Shown: piece by piece, positions 15,201 to 21,035 of the stretch
How positions within the stretch are numbered: the stretch's first letter is position 1
Layout: each line of letters starts with the position of its first letter
Assembly (NCBI GenBank): GCA_001460835.1
Contig: CYKH01000458.1
Coordinates: forward strand, 1,367-22,401
Reading direction: 5' to 3'
Length of the DNA stretch: 21,035 nt
Origin: Bodo saltans
Lineage: Eukaryota; Euglenozoa; Kinetoplastea; Eubodonida; Bodonidae
Position numbers and translations under genes: made by a program
Notes under the pieces: model-generated
Told to the model about the DNA's origin: nothing
The model's database searches: none
The model's input: only the letters and a program-made list of their open reading frames with translations

Positions 15201-18200
15201 TCGCGTCGTGAACGCTTCGGCGAATGTGACACTAGTGTCGGTGTCGTCCGGCGCTAATGCCGACCTTGCCATCTCCGCTACGATCCCTTCTGCAGTGCCA
15301 CTACTCCTCATCCTGTGGTCAGACAGTCGCTACCGTTGCATCCGCAACTCCTTCGTGCAAATTCCAGCAAGCAACAATCGAAGCGTGGTGCAGTGCCTCG
15401 TGGAGTTGGTCGAATCCAATGAAACGTCTCTCATCAGCATTCCAATTCCGACAAACGTCAGCATTTCGTTTCTTTTTGAAGATGGGACTGACGTGGAGCA
15501 GTTGGCGATATTTCCCGCCTCTAGCTCATCCCCGATCATCGCAGCGCTAAGTGGGTGCCCCAGCGACGTGTTCCCCAACGCCTTAGGGTGTCCCAACACC
15601 AACACCAGTGCCATCACGATGCATGGAAGTGGATTCACAACCGACATGTTCCAAGGCACATATCAGGTAGAGTGGGTTCTCAATGGGTGGACTGTCGCAA
15701 CATGCCAACAAGCAGTGGTAGCGTCATGGTCAAGTGCCACTTGTGAATCTGTGTCTGTGAACGTCACTGCGTGGATGCTCGCCGTCAACACAGCAACTGC
15801 ACCATCTTCCGCACCTGGTGCAGCCGCATACAGCCTGCCTCCTGCGGCCACAACCCTGGTGCCAACCAACGCCCCTAGTATTGTATTTCCTGCTGTTACT
15901 CTGAGCGTGGTGGTTGCGTCTAGCGAGTTCACATGCCCCAATTCTACCAGCGAGTACCAGTGCAGTGGCCATGGAATCTGTGACAAGGCTAGCGGGCTGT
16001 GTGCCTGTACCTCTGATCCGACTGACGGCTTCTGGAGCGGTGCCAGCTGCACCAGCTGTGCTTCAACGTACAATGCCTCTGCCGGCTGCACCGCACTGTG
16101 CCCAGTAGCATCCGACGGCAGTGTTTGCGGTGGCTCGTCGCTTGGCTTTTGTGGGCAGGGCATGTGCTACTGTGCCGACACCAGTGCGTGGTTCAACGGC
16201 ACTTGCGTCCTTTGCCCCCGCAGCACAACTGACGGCTCCATTTGCTCGTCAAGAGGTGCGTGCCACCTGAACAAGGATGGCAACGGCAATGCGACATCAA
16301 CGTGTGTGTGTGCAGGTAACTTTACAGGAGACGCTTGTGAATCTTGTGCTTCTGGGTACAGCGGTGTGTCGTGCAACAAGACTTGTCCACTTGGGTCGAA
16401 TGGCACAAGCGACGTCGTCTGTAGCGGCCACGGTGCTTGCAGCGATGGCAACTGCTACTGTGTTCCCGAGTATTGTGGAGTCAACTGCAGTGCTTTTAGC
16501 AACTCATCACTTTGTGACTCGTGCCCTGAGGTGCACCTCTTCGGGCCTTCGTGCAACTTAGTGTGCCCAGGAACCGCCATCGTGGGCGGGTCAACGAGCG
16601 TGTGCTCAGGCCACGGGCAGTGTAGCAATGGTGTCGTAGGGTCCGGTCTGTGCTACTGTTCTGGTGGTTTTGGCCGCGCGGATTGCAGTGGCGTGTGCCC
16701 CACATCATCGATGGACGGCACCGTATGCAGCGGTCATGGATCGTGCTCACAACTCACAGCGCAGTGCGTTTGCGCCACGAGCTACGCAGGTGTTGCGTGC
16801 AGTGTGCAATGTCCGACGTCCTCGTCTGGCGTGTGCAGCGGTCATGGGGTTTGCAACGATGGTAGCCTTGGCAGTGGTGTGTGCACGTGCACGGTTGGCT
16901 ACGGGGGCAGCAACTGTTCCTCCAGATGCCCTGGTCCTATTGCAGCACCATGCAACTTGAATGGTGAGTGCTCAACCGACGGCCAGTCGTGCCTCTGCTA
17001 CAACAGTTCAACTCGAGGTCACTGGAGAGGGAGTGTTTGCGATGTGTGCGCCAGCGGATGGTCGGGAGCAGGCTGTGCCAGCACTTGCTCCGTAGGTCTG
17101 CTTAACGGCCTCGTATGCTCCGGTCATGGGACGTGCTCTTCCCTTGAGTGCAATTGCTTTGCTTCTTTGGTATTGGGATTCTGGAGCGGTGCGACGTGCA
17201 GTCAGTGCGCTGCCGGGTATTATGGGGCGTCGTGTTTGGGTGAGTGCCCTGGTGGCGCTTGTACTCCCTGCAGTGGACATGGGGTGTGCAGTGACGGCTT
17301 GAACGGCACCGGCACTTGTACATGCGACGCATCTTCGTCTCTTGGCTATTGGACGGCATCGGATTGCCACGCATGCAGTGCTAATGTATACGGCGTCAGC
17401 TGCACATCCAACTGCTCCAACTGTGGACCATTCGGCGTGTGCAGCAACGGCACCACTGGTAACGGCCTGTGTTCGTGTACATCGGCAGCGTACGCCATGA
17501 GTGCCGGCGTGTGCTCCCAGTGCTCGAGTGGTTATTACGGAGTGCGGTGCGACCCCTGCCCACGAAGCTCGAGCAACGGGCTGACGTGCAACGGCACAGG
17601 GACGTGCAGCGATGGTATTCAAGGCACAGGGCTATGTCAATGCCCCGCAGGAACTGGGGGCGCTGCGTGCGACCAACGATCTTGCCCGATGGATGTCAAC
17701 GGTGTTGTGTGCGGAAGGGGAGGGTCGTGCAACACGACCACCTTCAACTGTTCATGCACCTCCCCTCGCTACATCAAGAACGCCACGACAGGTACTTGCA
17801 GCTCATGCGCACAGGGCTGGTTTGGTGCGAATTGCACCTCTCGATGCAGCATGTGTGCCTTTGGTGAATGCTCAGCTTATGGCACATCGTGCCTTTGCTA
17901 TCGAGGGTACTGGGGCGTCAACTGCACATTTGCATGTCCAGGCGGAACAATCACCCCATGCAGTGGCCATGGATCATGCGACTCTTTATCGGGAGTGTGC
18001 CAGTGTACGCAGTCCATCACGGACGGCTACTACTCGGGAGCATCATGCAACAGCTGCAGTCCTCGATACAACTCCACCGGGTGCAACATTCCGTGCTGCA
18101 ACAGCTGCAGTCCTCGATACAACTCCACCGGGTGCAACATTCCGTGCCCCTCCTACAACGGCGCTGTGTGCTCAGGCAGAGGGAGTTGCTTTAACGGCGT

Positions 18201-20613
18201 CTGCTCCCAATGCAAACCTGCTGCTTCTGAGGTAGGCCTCATCGTCTACGCCTGTGGAGATGCGTGCCAGCTGATTGATCAGCAGTGCGATGATTCATCG
18301 AGCAGTGGTGCATGCCCGTACGGCTCATTCGGATCGAACTGCACCTCCATGTGCCCTGGTGTCACGTCGCTCCCCGCTGCTGCCGGTACAAGCTGCAGCA
18401 ACAACGGGTACTGCGACGGGACGGGTAGTTGCACCTGTGCGGGGTACGCCTATGGACCTGCGTGTGCATCGTATTGCCAGCCCCAGTTGAGCCACAATGC
18501 TTCAGTCGTTTGCAGCGGCCGCGGGTACTGCAGTGGCACCGGTGCGTGCACTTGCTACGAAGGGTATTACAACACGACCTGCCAAAGCCGGTGCCCTCAG
18601 TATCTCAATCAAACCTGCGGTGGTCGTGGTGTGTGTGCTTGTGAATTGGATTGCCCTGGAGGAGCAACGTCTCCTTGCTATGGCAGAGGTCTGTGTGGAC
18701 AAGACAACGCGACGTGCAACTGCTTCCAAAGTGCGGCAGCGGGATACTTCTCAGGGTTCTCCTGCGAGAGTTGCTCCACGCTTTTCACCGGACCTAGTTG
18801 CACTGTGTACTGCAACCCAAACTTCGGAACCATCAACGGAACGTCGTGTGTTTGTACGTTTGGACGTTGCGGCATCAGTTGTGACAACCTTTGCCCTCGT
18901 GGGTCCACGAATCAACTCGTTTGCAGTGGTCACGGTGTGTGCGACAGTGTTGCAGGAAGCTGCGCGTGCAGCAGCAACTATTACGGCACCGCTTGCGATG
19001 TGTTATGCTCCGTCGCGATTTGCCAAGCGGCAGGGATGTACCGACCCCAGTGCGATACCAACAATGGTAGCTGTGTTTGTAAGAACTCCGAAACTGGACA
19101 CTGGACTGGTGCACTTTGCAATACCTGCGCTAGTGATCGGTGGGGCGATGAGTGCAACCTCGCGTGCTCGTGCAACGGACACGGATCGTGTAACTCATGG
19201 ACTGGCGCCTGCATCTGCTATAACGACAATGTGCAGGGGCACTACAGCGGCACGACGTGCGCCGTTTGCGACTCCAAGTATTTTGGTTCACAGTGCCTCA
19301 ACTTGAACCTCAACTACTCCCCTGCCTCCACCGTCATCGTATCCCTAGGTGCGCAGGTTGCTTCGCTGTGGGCTGCGGTGCACAGAAGTGACGGCATTAT
19401 TGTGTACGGCAGCAGCAGTGACAGCGCCCTTCGAGTTTGCACACTGATCCCGGCAAACGGCAGTGTTGCTTGTAGTGTTGCTACAGCACCGTCCCCGTCC
19501 TTGTCAGGGTTCTTCCTCACCACTGGCCCCTTTTCCTCGTCGTTGGTGGTCCTCACCCTGAATGGGAGTGCCATGAACCTCGTCTTCGAATCCAACGGCA
19601 CTGTTGTTGGGCACGACCTGCTCACCTCAAGTAGCGACGTTTCGCCCACTGCATCTCGAACCTTTTCGCAGCTCTCAGCTAGCGGTAATCCACAAGATCT
19701 TCAGAGTGTTCATTATGTTCCCGTGCCCAACGCCACTGTAGCAGAACAATCGTACTGTTACGTTGGCCTCCCAATAAACTCCTCTGCATCCAACGCCTCT
19801 GCTACAGCTCAGCTGTCGTGTTTAAATGCTTCCACTTTCTTACCAACACGCTCGCTCAATATTTCCCTCGCGAGTCCTTGGGATGCAATTGTATCGGTGT
19901 TCTGGTCAACAGACAGGAGACAGTTGGCGATTGTGGGATGCATGAACGGCTGTCACTCGTGGGTTGCCACGATCGTTACGCTCAACGTTACCACAACCAC
20001 AGAAGCAGCAGCTATCCGCGGTGTGGTGTCTGTACACACCTATGAGAATCCATCTTTGACCGACTCATCGCTTCTGGCGTGTACCAGCATCAATGTTGCG
20101 AACTTTACGCTTATCTGCTCAACGCAAGAATCCACGAACGAGGGGTTGTATTTGTGGTCGTTGACGATCAACAGCGCCGCCGTGTTGACTGCCACACCGA
20201 GCCCCTTGGTCGTCGCACAAGTGTACAGCGGCCAGTTGTTCGCGAGCGTGAACCTGTCAGCCCTCTCCGTGCTCATGACTGCTGAGGAGGAGGCGCAACT
20301 TGCCTACGTTGCGTTCACACCACCGTATGACTTTCCGATTGTACTGGTGCTCGATGCACAGACACTCCAGCTCAACAGCATTCACTCGCTCACATCGTTC
20401 CCTAGTGGCGTTGTGGCAACATTGTCGATGGACCCCGCGTCGATGGACCCCGCCAACCGCCTTCTCATTGGCTCACTGTACGATGCTCAAGGCGGACTGA
20501 ACGTGTTTACTATCAACCTCTTCAGCGTGAGTTCTGTTCTGCCTGGTGTCGTTGATGCTGTAGGGGGCGCAACTCTAACGATATCTGGTTACGGATTCGT
20601 CGGCGACGTGTGA
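12247..20613 (+). CDS. Giant modular secreted or cell-surface protein (Ser/Thr repeats, mucin stalk, EGF array, propeller-like, IPT)
   Basis: The frame has 2788 residues. Residues 1-31 are a clear signal peptide: basic start, hydrophobic core, small residues before the likely cleavage. Residues about 32-490 are built of short Ser/Thr/Val-rich strands of roughly 20-25 residues that suggest a beta-helix, with related sequence to about 655. Residues 662-965 are mucin-like. Residues about 1095-1190 hold an IPT/TIG-like module (SGCP, then ITMHGSGF). Residues about 1232-2352 carry some 24 EGF-like or laminin-EGF-like modules. Residues about 2353-2760 form a Val/Ser-rich, propeller-like region, and 2764-2788 begin another IPT-like module cut by TGA. 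N-glycosylation sequons are abundant. No membrane anchor or GPI signal lies before the stop, and IPT-like sequence resumes downstream, so the true C-terminus is probably beyond the window. An adhesive or prey-contact role is inference. Confidence 0.88.
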   Translation: MKRKLSMLPPLSILLVSLLVIITALLAPVASSTSCTSTNPVTLLALISYSNCVSSSAVTISSSPLSLEFISSTFAGLSMTGAFSSFTVTLTNTVFTGMSSGETIVFTGALSSGTLLISGCTFSTASGTAPLVRFMSTVSSYSITSTSSTFSGSSEVFRHEGAVTGSTTRLSSTQLTSSTLARGVVGSNNNNVWLLDSSSTVSLTSGYLVEMLSGTSTSMTVSIVGGSSVVAAAALVGSSATSISSVNVVISGTSGSPVSITAGSGVYCYQASASCSSITMTGTYASIGFTSGGALFGVANSVISSATVTFASTVTMSSIAFAAGGTVSLVSLSIAPSSASWASPTSLPLVTMAATSSVTGLTLILTLSSSSISIAGSDFVKLSGTISSSSVTLSGGSLISTGSLSTLISVDAACALTSTSIIFSPTQIDFQQSTPAGSVLRILSIGSGAVLQASTVSISGGSVSSFAASTTVTIVYVSAMAKIQSSSRVSILSWDLRRTTNLASLTSIAVAYAEETSIFDSSFLAIKCVKFPSRGLVPISFLVRVSYVKSTAITLDSTFAPVTTFAGGVGVAFTNASSVAASSTLLLHRSNLHFTVVATDVRTPTCLSSLQASCTRSSPTTFVAVGSFASNLAAVSTQSTLVCSGTALGGAECGAPFAVSTTASLSLVSTNTKNSPSLTASSSLTQQQSVSIRTQSPSQSTNITTSKSRPSLSKGSPSQSHEQSSSASRTGQLTASRSKRSKSTTPTLVMSASHTSVSNSKRSSSMTSTRSPSLSTLSRSSSHSVPVMSATHSFSREWTGTWSHTNTQVTRSVTPTTIASDSVPLSVSTSHTRQDTVTTSTSMSTSDSTSPSSSAASSRTFSVTSSPSESSTHHKTVSMLPSKSQSQSSSITSSPTASVSPSVSDTFTESYPRSMSRSMTSTQRPTASLLRSSTQSQSNSASPSASSTTSQRLSSSFSIGAQSVSPTESLDFFLASSNFNCDQQSRVVNASANVTLVSVSSGANADLAISATIPSAVPLLLILWSDSRYRCIRNSFVQIPASNNRSVVQCLVELVESNETSLISIPIPTNVSISFLFEDGTDVEQLAIFPASSSSPIIAALSGCPSDVFPNALGCPNTNTSAITMHGSGFTTDMFQGTYQVEWVLNGWTVATCQQAVVASWSSATCESVSVNVTAWMLAVNTATAPSSAPGAAAYSLPPAATTLVPTNAPSIVFPAVTLSVVVASSEFTCPNSTSEYQCSGHGICDKASGLCACTSDPTDGFWSGASCTSCASTYNASAGCTALCPVASDGSVCGGSSLGFCGQGMCYCADTSAWFNGTCVLCPRSTTDGSICSSRGACHLNKDGNGNATSTCVCAGNFTGDACESCASGYSGVSCNKTCPLGSNGTSDVVCSGHGACSDGNCYCVPEYCGVNCSAFSNSSLCDSCPEVHLFGPSCNLVCPGTAIVGGSTSVCSGHGQCSNGVVGSGLCYCSGGFGRADCSGVCPTSSMDGTVCSGHGSCSQLTAQCVCATSYAGVACSVQCPTSSSGVCSGHGVCNDGSLGSGVCTCTVGYGGSNCSSRCPGPIAAPCNLNGECSTDGQSCLCYNSSTRGHWRGSVCDVCASGWSGAGCASTCSVGLLNGLVCSGHGTCSSLECNCFASLVLGFWSGATCSQCAAGYYGASCLGECPGGACTPCSGHGVCSDGLNGTGTCTCDASSSLGYWTASDCHACSANVYGVSCTSNCSNCGPFGVCSNGTTGNGLCSCTSAAYAMSAGVCSQCSSGYYGVRCDPCPRSSSNGLTCNGTGTCSDGIQGTGLCQCPAGTGGAACDQRSCPMDVNGVVCGRGGSCNTTTFNCSCTSPRYIKNATTGTCSSCAQGWFGANCTSRCSMCAFGECSAYGTSCLCYRGYWGVNCTFACPGGTITPCSGHGSCDSLSGVCQCTQSITDGYYSGASCNSCSPRYNSTGCNIPCCNSCSPRYNSTGCNIPCPSYNGAVCSGRGSCFNGVCSQCKPAASEVGLIVYACGDACQLIDQQCDDSSSSGACPYGSFGSNCTSMCPGVTSLPAAAGTSCSNNGYCDGTGSCTCAGYAYGPACASYCQPQLSHNASVVCSGRGYCSGTGACTCYEGYYNTTCQSRCPQYLNQTCGGRGVCACELDCPGGATSPCYGRGLCGQDNATCNCFQSAAAGYFSGFSCESCSTLFTGPSCTVYCNPNFGTINGTSCVCTFGRCGISCDNLCPRGSTNQLVCSGHGVCDSVAGSCACSSNYYGTACDVLCSVAICQAAGMYRPQCDTNNGSCVCKNSETGHWTGALCNTCASDRWGDECNLACSCNGHGSCNSWTGACICYNDNVQGHYSGTTCAVCDSKYFGSQCLNLNLNYSPASTVIVSLGAQVASLWAAVHRSDGIIVYGSSSDSALRVCTLIPANGSVACSVATAPSPSLSGFFLTTGPFSSSLVVLTLNGSAMNLVFESNGTVVGHDLLTSSSDVSPTASRTFSQLSASGNPQDLQSVHYVPVPNATVAEQSYCYVGLPINSSASNASATAQLSCLNASTFLPTRSLNISLASPWDAIVSVFWSTDRRQLAIVGCMNGCHSWVATIVTLNVTTTTEAAAIRGVVSVHTYENPSLTDSSLLACTSINVANFTLICSTQESTNEGLYLWSLTINSAAVLTATPSPLVVAQVYSGQLFASVNLSALSVLMTAEEEAQLAYVAFTPPYDFPIVLVLDAQTLQLNSIHSLTSFPSGVVATLSMDPASMDPANRLLIGSLYDAQGGLNVFTINLFSVSSVLPGVVDAVGGATLTISGYGFVGDV
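14230..15141 (+). other. Mucin-like Ser/Thr-rich segment within the surface protein
   Basis: This corresponds to residues about 662-965 of the surface protein. The translation is dominated by Ser, Thr, Pro, Gln and Arg in short irregular S-x-S-x-S runs, with almost no hydrophobic residues and no cysteine. Such segments are usually heavily O-glycosylated, extended stalks. Here it separates the possible beta-helical head from the IPT/EGF part. The DNA is rich in TC, CA and TCG trinucleotides without an exact tandem unit. Confidence 0.8.
15940..19302 (+). repeat. Array of about 24 EGF-like modules within the surface protein
   Basis: The core CSGHGxC and variants (CSGRGxC, CGGRGxC, CNGTGxC) recur about every 40-50 residues. 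Each is followed by a short loop ending in C-x-C and then G-Y/F-x-G-x-x-C, often with an extra SGxxCxxCxxxYxGxxC extension of laminin-EGF type. I counted about 24 modules by eye; several (for example near 16115, 18610 and 18835) are degenerate. The array is in frame throughout, with no stop. The modules are mutually diverged, so most of the array is old, apart from the local duplication at 18046-18147. Confidence 0.88.
18046..18147 (+). repeat. Perfect 51-bp tandem duplication inside an EGF-like module
   Basis: Bases 18046-18096 are repeated without a mismatch at 18097-18147. Each unit encodes CNSCSPRYNSTGCNIPC, 17 residues with five cysteines in frame. Perfect identity at silent sites, unlike the diverged neighbouring modules, marks it as very recent or as an assembly artefact. 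Confidence 0.95.
20425..20454 (+). repeat. 15-bp in-frame tandem repeat
   Basis: Two adjacent 15-base units differ only in the last base and encode SMDPA twice, within the propeller-like region shortly before the frame break of the surface protein gene. It is a small replication-slippage type repeat. Confidence 0.85.
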
Positions 20614-21030
20614 GCTATGTCGACGTAGAAACTCCCGCGACGTGTCGGCAGACATCGCTGGTAGGACTTGGGTGTCTGACGCAACACACAACACGGGTGA
20701 TGGTCGTCGAACTCCAGCAACTACACCACAGCTATCATCGTCACTAGTAACGTCACAACCAACGAATCATCCTCCTCCATAGATTCTTGTGACACTCAGG
20801 CGGTGAATATCCGATACCTCGATCAAGCCGCACGAAGCACAACTCAAGTGACTGCAGGGCTCTTACGCCCAACTTCAGCGACAATGGATGCCATCACGAC
20901 TGCCTACGGATCTGTTGGGTTTGGGTCTGTGGAACTACCAACAACGTTGACCATCACAGGTGCCGGGTTCGTCGCCACCTCAGAGGCGGGCTGCCGATTC
21001 ATTCCACTCGAATCATTGCCGTGGTGGTAA
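20614..21030 (+). pseudogene. Probable frame-disrupted 3' continuation of the surface protein gene
   Basis: The stop at 20611-20613 falls in the middle of an IPT-like module (TLTISGYGFVGDV). Just after it, the original frame has several stops up to about 20700. A shifted frame stays open there and reads VSYVDVETPATCRQTS-type sequence that could extend the module. From about 20701 the original frame is open again (NYTTAIIVTSNVTT, ending SVELPTTLTITGAGFVATSE), giving a second IPT-like start with cysteine at about 20990, before TAA at 21028-21030. There is no ATG that would make this a separate gene with its own acceptor. The best reading is one gene with at least two compensating frame changes, either real or sequencing errors near the window edge. 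Confidence 0.6.
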
Positions 21031-21035
21031 AAAAG

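Noticed and set aside
17008-17622. 204-codon - strand frame and the 207-codon + frame at 17612-18235 across the EGF array
   Set aside because: Both lie inside the EGF-encoding frame, where few stops occur in other frames. Their translations are Ala/Thr/Arg-rich without structure.
1-21035. Mobile elements, retroelement copies, CRISPR arrays, tRNA or rRNA genes
   Set aside because: I looked on both strands and saw no transposase or reverse-transcriptase motifs, terminal repeats, regularly spaced repeats or cloverleaf-like segments.

Overview
The window looks like a stretch of nuclear chromosome from a free-living kinetoplastid; a bodonid such as Bodo saltans is the best guess, by inference only. 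All eight credible genes lie on the + strand. None shows an intron, even over 8.4 kb of continuous reading frame. Most intergenic gaps are 150-350 bases, and most gene starts follow a pyrimidine tract and a nearby AG. That is the expected layout of a polycistronic unit matured by spliced-leader trans-splicing. The standard genetic code is supported because the recognisable genes end with TAA, TAG and TGA alike.

Region by region. (1) 1-217 is a direct duplication of 102 bases around a 14-T run. It leads into an unrecognised gene (to 1414) whose true 5' end is not resolved. (2) 1648-2763 is a predicted membrane-anchored protein with a degenerate WW module laid out like the N-terminus of CEP164. 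(3) 3015-3806 is large-subunit ribosomal protein eL8 (L7a), the surest call here. (4) 3950-4360 and 4730-5428 are tandem copies of a Qb-SNARE resembling NPSN. The second is complete; the first is cut off by a nonsense codon before its SNARE motif and membrane anchor. (5) 5615-10345 is a 1576-residue protein I do not recognise. (6) 10666-11583 is a divergent mitochondrial carrier of the ADP/ATP carrier type. (7) 11584-12246 is a 663-base spacer with a G-rich, quadruplex-like run. (8) 12247-20613 is a 2788-residue predicted secreted or surface protein. Its order is signal peptide, Ser/Thr/Val-rich repeats (possible beta-helix), mucin-like segment, IPT-like module, about 24 EGF-like modules, propeller-like region and the start of a second IPT-like module. 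Its frame breaks at the 3' end, and coding-like sequence continues to the window end.

The genes do not form one pathway: translation, vesicle fusion, mitochondrial transport and cell-surface functions sit side by side, as is normal in kinetoplastid gene arrays. I see no transposon, retroelement, CRISPR array, tRNA or rRNA. The items most worth a second look are the surface protein and its disrupted 3' end, the truncated SNARE duplicate, the CEP164-like module on a membrane protein, the carrier lacking a substrate-binding arginine, and the duplicated 5' segment whose copies differ only at synonymous sites.
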